In this document: one piece after another, positions 16,764-25,521 of the stretch
How positions within the stretch are numbered: position 1 is the stretch's first letter
Layout of the letters: every line of letters begins with the position of its first letter
Assembly: GCA_964485695.1 (NCBI GenBank)
Contig: CAZAKZ010000047.1
Coordinates: forward strand, 1-36,153
Reading direction: 5' to 3'
Origin: CAZAKZ01 sp964485695
Lineage (GTDB): Bacteria > Planctomycetota > JAFGQW01
DNA: 36,153 bases
Translations under genes and position numbers: made by a program
The notes under the pieces: model-generated
Told to the model about the DNA's origin: nothing
Databases searched by the model: none
The model's input: only the letters and a program-made list of their open reading frames with translations

Positions 16764-17245
16764 CACTGTTCGTCTTCGGTTCGATGCCCTGCTTATCCCG
16801 GATTATTCATGAAGTATCCGGGGTACCGTTTCCAGATAACGAGAAATGCAGGTAGACCTCGACCTCCTTCCAGGAAATGGAGTTCGGATGGACGGTCTAC
16901 TGATATTTTTTCAAAAAAGTCCGGTAGATCTTTCCGGACCGTTCCATTCCCCTTCCGGAGCGGGGCTCCACAAACGTAGCGGAGAGGCAGGAGCCTCGCT
17001 CTGGCTTTATATTCCACAGGCTGTGGCTCCAACCAGGAAATGGGCTGTGCATGCCGGATCTACCCCGATAATCCCCTATCTTCCCGAAGTTGCGTAGATC
17101 CGCCCCATCAAGACCCTCTATACAGGAAGAGGCCTCTCTAACAAGAGGAAGGGCCCGTGAGATCGGCGAACGAGATCGGGGTATTTCGTTCGCCGGTCGA
17201 TTGATTACCTGCCGCGGATTCTGCAGTCGTCCTGCTGCAGATGTA
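16764..17245. other. Intergenic region upstream of the kinase
   Basis: No gene is supported in this 480-bp stretch. It holds several small inverted repeats: GTCCGG/CCGGAC around 16919-16939, CCACAG-G-CTGTGG near 17012-17024, the 10-bp stem-loop at 17164-17195, and CTGCAG/CTGCAG near 17219-17238. On the minus strand an AT-rich TATAAA near 17004-17009 lies close to the CCACAGCCTGTGG palindrome. This could be a controlled promoter for the kinase, but the -35 is poor. The spacing leaves room for a long kinase leader. Confidence 0.5.
17164..17195. repeat. Stem-loop downstream of a propeller-like gene
   Basis: CGGCGAACGA (17164-17173) pairs perfectly with TCGTTCGCCG (17186-17195) around a 12-nt loop. 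It lies about 50 bp past the stop of the minus-strand gene ending at 17246, where a terminator is expected, but no T run follows on either strand. It may stabilise the 3' end of that transcript or be an imperfect terminator. Confidence 0.45.
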
Positions 17246-18526
17246 CTACGGCAGAACAAAGTGTTCCGTCTCACTCACCGACAGGATCCCCGTGGAATCG
17301 TAGGCCACCCAGGCCGCGTACAGAGTGAGGCCCTTGATCTGCGGCAGGATGAGGGGCCGCTGGAAGCTGGCCCGGGCGTATCCGGTCGAGTCGAGGAATC
17401 CGACATTGTTCGTCAGGAGAGGTACCAGTCTCATGCTCGTGAGCATGAACAAGGTGTCCGGAGTGAGGTGGAGCCAGCGGCCCTGACCGGCCGGGACTCC
17501 GGCGTAGCCGAAGGACAACGCCAGGATGTACGGCTTTTTGGCCACGGCCGGGTTGTTGAGCTCGAACACGATGGTGCCGGGATTCGTGGCCAGATCCAGG
17601 TAGCAGTGCAGCTTGTTGCTCCCCTGGATCTCGAGTCCCGTCGGATAGAACAGGGTTCCCGTCTTCAGCACCATGGTGTTCACCACCTTGCCGTCCAGAT
17701 CGATCTCCTGCAGATAGGAGTTAGTGGGGAAAGCGTTCCGGCCGAGGACCACCACCGTGTTCTTCCGGGTCTGGCGGTGGACGATGGGGAGGAAGCTCAG
17801 GGTGGTCAGGGTGGTGACCTTCCCGCCCCTTAGGGCGAGGATGCCCCGGGTGCTGTGGGAGATGAGTAAACGCTGTCGCTGAGGGTCGAAGGAGACGGCA
17901 TCCGAGTTGGAGAGATGGCTCGATTCCAGGGTGCCCTTGTACTTTCCGTCCATGCCCACGCCGAACAGGAAGGGGGGAGTGGTGTGCTTGTTGAGCAGGA
18001 GGTAGTCGATCCCTCCCGGGGGCGTGATCACCTGGTCGAGGCGGCACGGCAGAGAGGTGTGGGTGTAAAACGTGGTATAGGTCCCCGGCAGGGTCGGTTC
18101 GTACTTGAGCAGGTATCGATCCGAGACCGTGAACATGAGGTGGCCCTTCCAGTCCCAGCAGAAGGATGTGGGTTGAACAGGGGGGCTACCCGTGGTGATG
18201 GGGGCCATGGTCGTCAGGGGGGGGAAGGCACCGTGGCGGTATTTCAGGAGCAGGCCGTTCCGGGGCCCAGTCAGCTGCTCGACCAGGATGCCGAGAGACC
18301 GGTTGTCCTGGAGCATGCCCACCCAGGTGGGCCTCTGGGAGGGGAACGTGTGGAGGGTTGAAAACTTGCCGCCGCCTCCCGGGGAAGCCAGGAGCAGGTG
18401 CCCGGTGCCGGCCACCTGGCCGGTGATGACGTAGTCTTCCGGACCCGGTCCCTGAGCTACCCCTGATGACGTAACACAAGCTATAAAGAGAAGTTGAGCC
18501 AGGGAGAGTTTGGCAGCCCTCTTCAT
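17246..18526 (-). CDS. Secreted propeller-like protein, family copy 2
   Basis: This 426-residue protein has a signal peptide (MKRAAKLSLAQLLFIACVTSSGVAQ). Its repeated units pair a data-like strand with a loop, for example GNGLLLKYRHGAFPPLTTM, GHLMFTVSDRYLLKYEPTLPG, YLLLNKHTTPPFLFGVGMDGKYKGTL and LQEIDLDGKVVNTMVLKTG, suggesting a beta-propeller. The C-terminal 95 residues (ILALSFGYAGVPAGQ to LSVSETEHFVLP) are shared with copies 1 and 3, including the pattern GLTLYAAWVAYDSTG. The start is firm: GAGGTGATC lies immediately before the ATG, and the longer frame to 18625 lacks a ribosome site. It lies 138 bp downstream of copy 3 in the same direction, probably a local duplication. The function is unknown; the location is outside the cytoplasm. 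Confidence 0.8.
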   Translation of the reverse strand: MKRAAKLSLAQLLFIACVTSSGVAQGPGPEDYVITGQVAGTGHLLLASPGGGGKFSTLHTFPSQRPTWVGMLQDNRSLGILVEQLTGPRNGLLLKYRHGAFPPLTTMAPITTGSPPVQPTSFCWDWKGHLMFTVSDRYLLKYEPTLPGTYTTFYTHTSLPCRLDQVITPPGGIDYLLLNKHTTPPFLFGVGMDGKYKGTLESSHLSNSDAVSFDPQRQRLLISHSTRGILALRGGKVTTLTTLSFLPIVHRQTRKNTVVVLGRNAFPTNSYLQEIDLDGKVVNTMVLKTGTLFYPTGLEIQGSNKLHCYLDLATNPGTIVFELNNPAVAKKPYILALSFGYAGVPAGQGRWLHLTPDTLFMLTSMRLVPLLTNNVGFLDSTGYARASFQRPLILPQIKGLTLYAAWVAYDSTGILSVSETEHFVLP

Positions 18527-18609
18527 GATCACCTCTTCGTGATCGTGTCCTTCGCCGACCCGTGGAGTTACCTTTCTTCTTTGTACCAGAACCGGCGGTA
18601 AATCGCAAC

Positions 18610-18660
18610 CTAAATGGTCGGCCATGATCCGAGGGCCACGAATCTTGACCGACCATTTAG
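18610..18660. repeat. 12-bp inverted repeat between two paralogous genes
   Basis: CTAAATGGTCGG (18610-18621) and CCGACCATTTAG (18649-18660) are perfect inverted copies 27 bp apart. They lie just after the stop of family copy 3 and about 85 bp before the start of copy 2, both on the minus strand. No T run follows, so a plain terminator is unlikely. It could be a regulatory site for copy 2, a large stem-loop in a shared transcript, or the scar of a mobile sequence. Confidence 0.5.
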
Positions 18661-18664
18661 CAGA

Positions 18665-20065
18665 TCACGGCAGTACGAAGAGCTCCGCCTCGCTGACCCG
18701 GTAGATCGTGGACCCCTCGTAGACGATCCACGCCGCGTAGATGGTCAGGCCGTTGGTCTTCGGGATGCTGGCCGGCAGGGACAGGGTGGCCGAGGCATTG
18801 CCGTTCAAGTCCAGGGTGCCCGTGCTGCTGGAGAGGCCGATGGCGGACGGATTGAACAGGGACGTCCAGCACAGCATATCCCAGGCAAGGTTGAGATTGA
18901 CGGGGCTTCCCCCCACCGTGAGCTGGATCGGGGGAGAGGTGTCGAACGAGAGGGCCAGGAGGTAGTTCTTACCCGCCAGGGACGGGTCCTGGGTCTGGAG
19001 GTCCAGGGTGAGCGGCGCGTCGAACAGGAAGGCCCTTCCCCGGGTCTGGAGCATGTTGGTGCCATATTCCTCGATGCCCGTGGCCTGGAAAGCCGAAGGG
19101 ACCTGGAGCCTCACGGTCTTCACGACGCGTCCCGAGGTCAGGTCGATTTCAACGGCCTGGCTGTAGGGGGTGGTGCTCGTGGTGGAGCCGACCACCCAGG
19201 CCGTGTTTCGCAGGGTTACCTTGTGCGCGGAGGGAAGGATGACCGGGATCGGAGTGAGAAGGGTGGATATGGATCCCGAACGGAAATCCACGGTCAGGAG
19301 ATCCCCGGGACCGCTGCCCGCTGCGCCCCGGGTGAGGAGGAATCGTTTCTGGTTCGGCTTGGGTGTCCCGTGCTGATAGGACAGCGACGTGGCGGTCTGG
19401 AGCGCCGGATTCACCACCAGAGAGGTGAAGGTCCGGGTCGCAGGATCGAACCGGTAGAGGTAGGGGGGAGTAAGGTTCGGACTCCCTGTGAATGGAAGGG
19501 CGTTCAGGAGAAAGTAGTTCACGTTGAAATGCCCGGTAGGGCCCGGGGCCACGGCCACGGCCTGGAACAGGGGCTGGGCCGCGGGGGTGACCGGAAAGTT
19601 GAAGACCGTGGTGATGGGTCCGGGTGTGAGGGGATCGTACCGGAACACCGACCGACCCGAGGCAATGAGTAGCCGTCCCTCAGGGTCCCAGACCGCGCCG
19701 GTGGCGTCGTTTTGTTGCGGGGTCTTGATCCTGCCCAGGAGAGTGGTCATTCCGCCGGGGCTGAGGCGGTAGAGGAGACCTTCATCCGCCTGGAGGGCAT
19801 AGGTGAGCAGGGCCAGATTCCGGTTGTCGTCCATCATGCCCACCCACTGGTTCACTTCCCTGAGGAGCGAACCCTGCGCGTGCATGTGGAGGGTTTGTAT
19901 CCTATGACTCGCCGGATCCACGGTGAACACGGCCCGGTAGGCCGGTTTCATGGAGTACCCCGAGACGATGAGTTCTCCGATGTTGGGTCCTTTCTGGGCC
20001 TGACCCGGGACGGGCAGCAGGAGGCCCCCCAGCAATGCGGAGAGCAGCAGGCTCTTGGTGTTCAT
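18665..20065 (-). CDS. Secreted propeller-like protein, family copy 3
   Basis: This 466-residue protein has a clear signal peptide (MNTKSLLLSALLGGLLLPVPGQAQ). The body has repeated propeller-like units (GLLYRLSPGGMTTLLGRI, GRLLIASGRSVFRYDPLTPGPI, LYRFDPATRTFTSLVV, GDLLTVDFRSGSISTLL). The C-terminus repeats the family domain, with YLLALSFDTSP and ending GLTIYAAWIVYEGSTIYRVSEAELFVLP. The GTG at 20068 precedes the ATG at 20065; AGGGGG eight bases upstream fits either. It shares its direction with copy 2 and lies divergent from the HEAT/VWA gene. No catalytic residues can be named. It may bind or sense an extracellular ligand, but that is only a guess from the fold. Confidence 0.8.
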   Translation of the reverse strand: MNTKSLLLSALLGGLLLPVPGQAQKGPNIGELIVSGYSMKPAYRAVFTVDPASHRIQTLHMHAQGSLLREVNQWVGMMDDNRNLALLTYALQADEGLLYRLSPGGMTTLLGRIKTPQQNDATGAVWDPEGRLLIASGRSVFRYDPLTPGPITTVFNFPVTPAAQPLFQAVAVAPGPTGHFNVNYFLLNALPFTGSPNLTPPYLYRFDPATRTFTSLVVNPALQTATSLSYQHGTPKPNQKRFLLTRGAAGSGPGDLLTVDFRSGSISTLLTPIPVILPSAHKVTLRNTAWVVGSTTSTTPYSQAVEIDLTSGRVVKTVRLQVPSAFQATGIEEYGTNMLQTRGRAFLFDAPLTLDLQTQDPSLAGKNYLLALSFDTSPPIQLTVGGSPVNLNLAWDMLCWTSLFNPSAIGLSSSTGTLDLNGNASATLSLPASIPKTNGLTIYAAWIVYEGSTIYRVSEAELFVLP

Positions 20066-20375
20066 CACAGCACCCCCTTTTCAGCCCGTTGAAACCGGCC
20101 TCAGGCCCGTTCATCTTCAGGCTGACAAAGACCTCTTCCAGTCGCTCTTTTCTCTCTCTATCCTGGTCTCAATGCGATTGCACAGGATCCCGGAATGAAA
20201 TCTCATTTCCAGGACATATTTTGCCTGAATTCCACCCCCATGTCCACTCTCCACAATGGGTCCGGCACGGGGGGATTTACCGGCCCGGTTCCGTTTTTTT
20301 GCAATTCCATGGATCCCGGGTCGGTGATCTACGAAGATATCCGTCGAGAGGATGCCGGGTTCGACAGTGTTGACT
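20066..20375. other. Divergent intergenic region
   Basis: This 310-bp region should hold the promoters of the propeller-like gene on the minus strand and the HEAT/VWA gene on the plus strand. I see no gene and no convincing -10/-35 pair. ACCGGCCCGGT (20279-20289), four bases before a run of seven T (20294-20300), is a weak terminator-like structure of doubtful meaning. Confidence 0.5.
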
Positions 20376-22238
20376 ATGAAAACGACCCTCCAGGGCTGGA
20401 TCCTGGTCGCCTCGGTGTGGGCCGGAATTTCCGGGATCACCGGGGATGCGCAGAGGAAGAAAGCAGACAGCACCGCCCCGGTGGTACGGGTTCTCCGTGA
20501 GTATGACGGCCATCCGTGGGAAGCCGTGCGGGGCCAGGGCATCCTGACCCCTTGCCACGATCCTCGGTTTGTCCGGGACGGTCTGGGCAGCCTGCGCGTA
20601 GCACCCGGGAAAAAGGACCGCTACTGGGGCGTGACCCTCAACCGCGTGGACGCCCGGGGTGCACGATCCCTCTGGGCCGAGATCTATCACACGGGGCAAA
20701 AGCCGGCGTGGCTCCTCGTGAAGGTGGAGGACGTCCGGACCCGGGACCGGCAGAACCGCCTGGCCCAGCGGGTGGACGTGAAACCGGGGTGGAACCGCAT
20801 CGAGGTGAACCTGGCCGGGGCCCGGGTCCGGTCCGGTGCCCGGGAACTGAATCTGGCCCGGCCGCTTCACCGCATCGTCATCGACCGGGGCGGGCCGAAG
20901 GATCCGTTCCATGTCGACCACCTTCGCCTCGTCCTGACGCCCTCCGCATCCACGAAGAAGCTGAGGAGCGCCTTCCTTCGTCGGTTCCGCGGGGACGACG
21001 AGGTGGACCGGGTCCGGGCCCTGGGAGATCTGCGAGACATGCCGGAGGGTGACCGTGTGCCGCTGCTCCTCCGGTGCCTGAAACCGTCCGAGCCCGTCTG
21101 GATCCTCCACGCCCTCGTACGCGAGCTGGCCCGGATTCAGGCGCCGGCGTCCCTCGAGGCCATCCTGAAGCGATACGGCCGGGCGAAGCCGCCCATGAAG
21201 GCGAGGTTCCTGGTTCTCCTGGGTGCCCTGAAATTCCCCGAGGCCCGGCGCGAGGTGCTCCGGGTGGCGGCCGATGAAGGGGCCCCAAAAGCCCTTCGCC
21301 TGGCGGCGCTCCGGGCCGCGGTCCGGCACGGTCGGGCCGACGGGATCTCGATGATCCGGGCCCTGGTGCCCGGAGCTCCGTGGAACCTTCGGGCCGCCGG
21401 GGTCCACGCGCTGCGCATGGCGCGGGTTCCCGGCTCCGTGGATGGGCTCATCGAAATCCTGGAGCAATCGAAAAACGCCCGCGTGGAGCTGGACGCGTAC
21501 GAAGCGCTGGTGGACCTGACCGGCCAGGACTTTGGATACGAGAGGAACCAGTGGAAGGGGTGGTGGCGGCAGCAGAAACACAGGTCCCTGCCTCCTCCCG
21601 CGAAGACGCGGAAGGTCCGCGGGGGATACGCCACCTTTTACGGCATCCCCGTGCGCGGTTCCCGAATCGTGTTCATCCTCGACATCAGCGGAAGCATGCG
21701 GAAGGAGCTCACGTCCCTGAAGGCCCGAAGACATATCGCCGGTTCCAAACACCTCGAGGGAAAGAAACTCGAGTTCCGGCTGGACCTGGCCAAGGAAGAG
21801 CTGGTGCACACCCTGGAGCAGCTGCCTCCCACCACGGCGTTCAACGTGGGTTTCTTCAACGACGAGGTGTTCTGGCTGCACAGGGAAATGGTTCCGGCCA
21901 CGCCCGAGAACGTGGGCGACACCGCCAGGCGAGTGCGGAGCATGTCCGCCGAGCAGTCCACCAACGTGTACGAGGCTGTGTTTCAGTCCATGGATGCGGT
22001 CTGGGCCCGGAACCGCACCGGCCGCGAGGCCGGACCGGACACGATCTTCTTGCTGAGTGACGGTGTGCCCTCGGTGGGCAAGATCACCCGCTACAGCCAC
22101 CTCGGGGATGCAGTGTACGACAAGAACCTGACCCGCTTCATCCGCATCAACACCATTCTGGTCGGAGAGAAGGGCCACAGGTTTCTTCGCAGACTGGCCC
22201 GGGACTCCCTGGGCATATTCAAGGACGTCGGAGGGTAG
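20376..22238 (+). CDS. Secreted HEAT-repeat and von Willebrand A domain protein
   Basis: This protein has about 620 residues. A signal peptide (MKTTLQGWILVASVWAGISG) comes first. A beta-rich region at about 35-190 has the look of a carbohydrate-binding-like fold (LWAEIYHTGQKPAWLLVKVED, GWNRIEVNLAGARV). HEAT-like helices occupy about 195-385 (EVDRVRALGDLRDMPEGDRV to YEALVDLTGQDFGYERNQW). A VWA domain follows at about 428-620 with the metal site DISGS (436-440) and a later LLSDGVPS. VWA domains bind proteins through a metal ion, so an adhesive or scaffolding role outside the cytoplasm is likely. The start is uncertain: an ATG at 20352 adds eight residues and is preceded too closely by GAGAGG, while the chosen ATG gives a better signal peptide but has no ribosome site. 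Confidence 0.83.
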   Translation: MKTTLQGWILVASVWAGISGITGDAQRKKADSTAPVVRVLREYDGHPWEAVRGQGILTPCHDPRFVRDGLGSLRVAPGKKDRYWGVTLNRVDARGARSLWAEIYHTGQKPAWLLVKVEDVRTRDRQNRLAQRVDVKPGWNRIEVNLAGARVRSGARELNLARPLHRIVIDRGGPKDPFHVDHLRLVLTPSASTKKLRSAFLRRFRGDDEVDRVRALGDLRDMPEGDRVPLLLRCLKPSEPVWILHALVRELARIQAPASLEAILKRYGRAKPPMKARFLVLLGALKFPEARREVLRVAADEGAPKALRLAALRAAVRHGRADGISMIRALVPGAPWNLRAAGVHALRMARVPGSVDGLIEILEQSKNARVELDAYEALVDLTGQDFGYERNQWKGWWRQQKHRSLPPPAKTRKVRGGYATFYGIPVRGSRIVFILDISGSMRKELTSLKARRHIAGSKHLEGKKLEFRLDLAKEELVHTLEQLPPTTAFNVGFFNDEVFWLHREMVPATPENVGDTARRVRSMSAEQSTNVYEAVFQSMDAVWARNRTGREAGPDTIFLLSDGVPSVGKITRYSHLGDAVYDKNLTRFIRINTILVGEKGHRFLRRLARDSLGIFKDVGG

Positions 22239-22304
22239 GGTGTTCCTGCTTCAACAAGTGGTTAGTGTCCAGGATACCGAGCTTTCGCCCGGATTGCTGG
22301 TGAT

Positions 22305-23723
22305 ATGACGACCTGGGAGATCATCGTTCTCGTCCTTCTTGTCCTGGGTATCCAGGCGGGGCTGGGCATCATCATGGAGCGGCGCAATCCCACCTCCACC
22401 CTGGCCTGGCTCCTCATCCTCATCCTGGTGCCGGTGGTGGGTGTCCCCCTCTACCTCCTCATCGGCCGGTTGCGGGTCACGAGACGGATCCGCCGCTTCC
22501 GGCGCCTCGGTGAGGTGGATGCCCACCTGGACAGTCCGGAGCCCCTGCACGGCGTCGTGGTCCATCTGGACCGAGTGGATGCGGCCACGGCGAGGCTCGC
22601 CGTGGGCCTGGACGGCCCTCCCCTCAGGGCCGGAAACGTCGTCCGGTTGCTCCAGGACGGCGCCCATACCTTCGACGCCCTGGAGGAGGCCATCCAGGAG
22701 GCCAAGCGCTACGTGCACCTGGAGTTCTTCATCTTCAACCCGGGGGAGACGGGCAGGCGGTTCCGGGATCTCCTGGCCGCTGCAGCACGCCGCGGGGTGG
22801 AGGTGCGCATACTCCTGGATGCGTTCGGCTCCTACCGGATGTCCGGGGCGTATCTCAGGCCGATCCTCGAGGCGGGCGGGCACTACGCCAGCTTTGCCCC
22901 GGTGCGATTCTCCCGGCTGAGGCGCCGGCCGGATTTCCGCAACCACCGCAAGATCCTGGTGGTGGACGGCCGCATCGGTTTCGTGGGCGGTTTCAACATC
23001 ATGGACGAGTACGTGACCTGCGAACGGCCCGGCACGCCTTGGCGGGACACCCATCTCCAGTTGGAAGGCCCCATCGTCCACGACCTGGAATGCGTCCTTG
23101 CGGAGTCGTGGTACACGGCCACCCGCGAGGTGCTGGCCACGCCCGAGTATTTTCCCGAGGCACGTTGCGCCGGAGATGTCCTGGCCCAGGTGGTGGCCGG
23201 CGGGCCGGACACCTCCTGGCCTTCCATCGAAAAGGTTTACACCTCCGCCCTCTACGCGGCCCGCAAGAACCTCTTTCTCACCACACCCTACTTCGTGCCG
23301 ACCGAAGCGGTGGTGAACGCCCTCATCAACGCGTCCCTCAGGGGTGTGGACGTGCGGCTCCTGGTGCCCCAGAAGGGGGACCATATTCTCGTGGACTGGG
23401 CGGGCCGGTCCTACTATCCAGAGATCATGGAGGCGGGCGGGCGCATCTTCGAGTACGGCCCCCGCTTGATCCACTCCAAGACCTTGAGCGTGGACGGCCG
23501 GTTCTGCATCATCGGTACCGCCAACCTGGATATCCGCAGCTTCCGCCTCAACTACGAGGTGAGCACCTTCGTCTACGACGCCGGGATCACCGCCGAGCTG
23601 GAGCGGGATTTCGAGAGGGACCTCGGCGAGAGCCGGCCCATCGAGCCGGATTCCTTCCGGGAGCGACCCCTGGTGGAACGATTCCGGGAAAACACGGCGC
23701 GGCTGCTCTCCCCCCTGCTGTGA
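22305..23723 (+). CDS. cls: Cardiolipin synthase (phospholipase D family)
   Basis: This enzyme joins two phosphatidylglycerol molecules (or uses a related phospholipid) to make cardiolipin at the inner membrane. The 472 residues include two N-terminal membrane helices (about 4-23 and 31-53), with the usual ERRNPTSTLAWLLILILVPVVGVPLYLLIG stretch between and within them. Both HxKx4D catalytic motifs are intact: HRKILVVDGRIGFVGGFNI (H214, K216, D221) and HSKTLSVDGRFCIIGTANLD (H390, K392, D397). The length fits bacterial ClsA-type enzymes. The ATG follows GCTGGTGAT, a modest ribosome site, 66 bp after the HEAT/VWA gene in the same direction, so the two may be co-transcribed. Confidence 0.94.
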   Translation: MTTWEIIVLVLLVLGIQAGLGIIMERRNPTSTLAWLLILILVPVVGVPLYLLIGRLRVTRRIRRFRRLGEVDAHLDSPEPLHGVVVHLDRVDAATARLAVGLDGPPLRAGNVVRLLQDGAHTFDALEEAIQEAKRYVHLEFFIFNPGETGRRFRDLLAAAARRGVEVRILLDAFGSYRMSGAYLRPILEAGGHYASFAPVRFSRLRRRPDFRNHRKILVVDGRIGFVGGFNIMDEYVTCERPGTPWRDTHLQLEGPIVHDLECVLAESWYTATREVLATPEYFPEARCAGDVLAQVVAGGPDTSWPSIEKVYTSALYAARKNLFLTTPYFVPTEAVVNALINASLRGVDVRLLVPQKGDHILVDWAGRSYYPEIMEAGGRIFEYGPRLIHSKTLSVDGRFCIIGTANLDIRSFRLNYEVSTFVYDAGITAELERDFERDLGESRPIEPDSFRERPLVERFRENTARLLSPLL

Positions 23724-23961
23724 ACCTCGGCACAAGTGAAAAGGGACCGGGTCGTCGTCATCGGCGCCGGGACCGTCGTGGTCTTGAATACGGAGGTGAA
23801 TTCTTCTATATCTCCAGCACCCTTTCCATGAACGATTCCAGTCCGTTACCAGCTGATGATCATCGATCCGTAGACTTGTGAACTGCAGGTTGGAAGGGGT
23901 TTCCGTTCGGGAATCGACCTGCCGGGGCAATGGATATCACGGCGAGGAGTGAGACTTCCAC

Positions 23962-25512
23962 ATGAGCATGCAGGAGAAGATCGCCGAACTCAGACGCCTC
24001 CGGGCCGAGGCCCTGGCAGGCGGTGGACCGGACCGCATCCTGAAGCAGAAAGAAGGCGGCCGGATGACGGCGCGGGAGCGCATCGAAACGCTGGTCGACA
24101 AGGGAACCTTCCGGGAACTGGATCCGTTCGCCCTGCACCGGTGCAGAGACTTCGACATGGACAAGAAGTTGATCCACGGGGACGGCGTCGTCACCGGCTT
24201 CGGCAGGGTGAACGGCCGCCTGGTATATCTCTTCTCCCAGGACTTCACCTGCTACGGGGGATCCCTGGGCGAGGTGTTCGCCGAGAAGATCTGCAAGGTC
24301 ATGGATCTGGCCATGAAGAACGGCGCCCCCGTCATCGGTCTGAACGACTCGGGCGGCGCCCGCATCCAGGAGGGCGTGGTGGCCCTGGGCGGCTACGCGG
24401 AGATCTTCTTCCGGAACACCATCGCCTCGGGTGTGGTGCCGCAGATTTCCGTCATCCTCGGGCCATGTGCAGGCGGCGCGGTCTACTCCCCGGCACTCAC
24501 TGACTTCATCATGATGGTGCGCAAGACCAGTTACATGTTCATCACGGGTCCGGAAGTGATCCGGGCGGTGACGGGCGAGGAGGTGACCAAGAACGATCTG
24601 GGCGGCGCCATGTCCCACAACACCCGCAGCGGCGTGGCCCACTTCGCCGCCGACGACGAGAAGCACGCCGTCGAGCTGCTCAGAGAACTGCTCTCCTATA
24701 TTCCCTCCAACAACATGGAAGACCCGCCCTTCGTGGAGACGGAGGACCCCTCGGACCGCATGGACGAGGCCCTCACCACCCTCATCCCCGACGATCCCAA
24801 CAAGCCCTACAACATGCAGGACATCATCAAACGGGTCGTGGACGAAGGCGTATTCCTGGAGGTGCACCCCCACTTCGCCCGGAACATCATCGTGGGCTTC
24901 GGACGCCTCGGCGGCCATTCGGTGGGCATCGTGGCCAACCAGCCCCAGTTCCTGGCCGGGTGCCTGGATATCGATGCATCCTGGAAGGGAGGGCGTTTCG
25001 TCCGGTTCTGCGACGCCTTCAACATCCCGCTCATCACCTTCGTGGACGTCCCCGGATTTCTGCCCGGCATCCAGCAGGAGTACGACGGCATCATCCGGAG
25101 CGGTGCCAAGATCCTCTACGCCTTCTGTGAGGCCACGGTGCCGAAGATCACCATCATCACCCGGAAGGCTTACGGTGGGGCCTACGACGTCATGTGCTCC
25201 AAGCACATCCGGGCCGACATCAACTACGCCTGGCCCTCGGCCGAGATCGCGGTCATGGGGGCGCACGGAGCCGCCAACATCCTCTACCGGAAGGAGATCA
25301 AGACGGCCCAGGACCCGGCGGCGAAGAAGGCCGAGCTCGTGAAGGAGTACAACGACCGCTTCGCCTCGCCCTACCTCGCCGCGGCCCGGGGCTACATCGA
25401 CGATGTCATCGAGCCCAGGGAAACCCGGCCCCGTCTCATCGAGGCGCTGGAGTCTTGCGCCCTGAAGCGGGAGACCCGCCCGGCCAAGAAGCACGGCAAC
25501 ATACCCCTTTGA
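23962..25512 (+). CDS. pccB: Acyl-CoA carboxylase carboxyltransferase subunit, propionyl-CoA carboxylase beta type
   Basis: This subunit moves the carboxyl group from biotin to an acyl-CoA, most likely propionyl-CoA giving methylmalonyl-CoA, in the cytoplasm. The 516 residues cover both crotonase-like halves: the N-half oxyanion glycines near GLNDSGGARIQEG and GPCAGGAVYSPALTDF, and the C-half VDVPGFLPGIQQEYDGIIRSGAKILYAF followed by AYGGAYDVMCSKHIRAD. D409 in that last motif matches the position where Asp favours propionyl-CoA in Streptomyces PccB. The biotin-carrying alpha subunit is not in this window. A GAGGAG lies 13 bases before the ATG, a little far. It is followed after 9 bp by the GH172-like gene, with which it probably shares a transcript. 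Confidence 0.94.
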   Translation: MSMQEKIAELRRLRAEALAGGGPDRILKQKEGGRMTARERIETLVDKGTFRELDPFALHRCRDFDMDKKLIHGDGVVTGFGRVNGRLVYLFSQDFTCYGGSLGEVFAEKICKVMDLAMKNGAPVIGLNDSGGARIQEGVVALGGYAEIFFRNTIASGVVPQISVILGPCAGGAVYSPALTDFIMMVRKTSYMFITGPEVIRAVTGEEVTKNDLGGAMSHNTRSGVAHFAADDEKHAVELLRELLSYIPSNNMEDPPFVETEDPSDRMDEALTTLIPDDPNKPYNMQDIIKRVVDEGVFLEVHPHFARNIIVGFGRLGGHSVGIVANQPQFLAGCLDIDASWKGGRFVRFCDAFNIPLITFVDVPGFLPGIQQEYDGIIRSGAKILYAFCEATVPKITIITRKAYGGAYDVMCSKHIRADINYAWPSAEIAVMGAHGAANILYRKEIKTAQDPAAKKAELVKEYNDRFASPYLAAARGYIDDVIEPRETRPRLIEALESCALKRETRPAKKHGNIPL

Positions 25513-25521
25513 AGTAGGTCG

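Noticed and set aside
16897..17274. 125-codon minus-strand frame in the region upstream of the kinase
   Set aside because: No ribosome site, no domain, and it crosses several inverted repeats and the stop of a neighbouring gene.
20277..22178. 633-codon minus-strand frame opposite the HEAT/VWA protein
   Set aside because: The sense strand carries a signal peptide and the intact MIDAS site; the antisense frame is a shadow.
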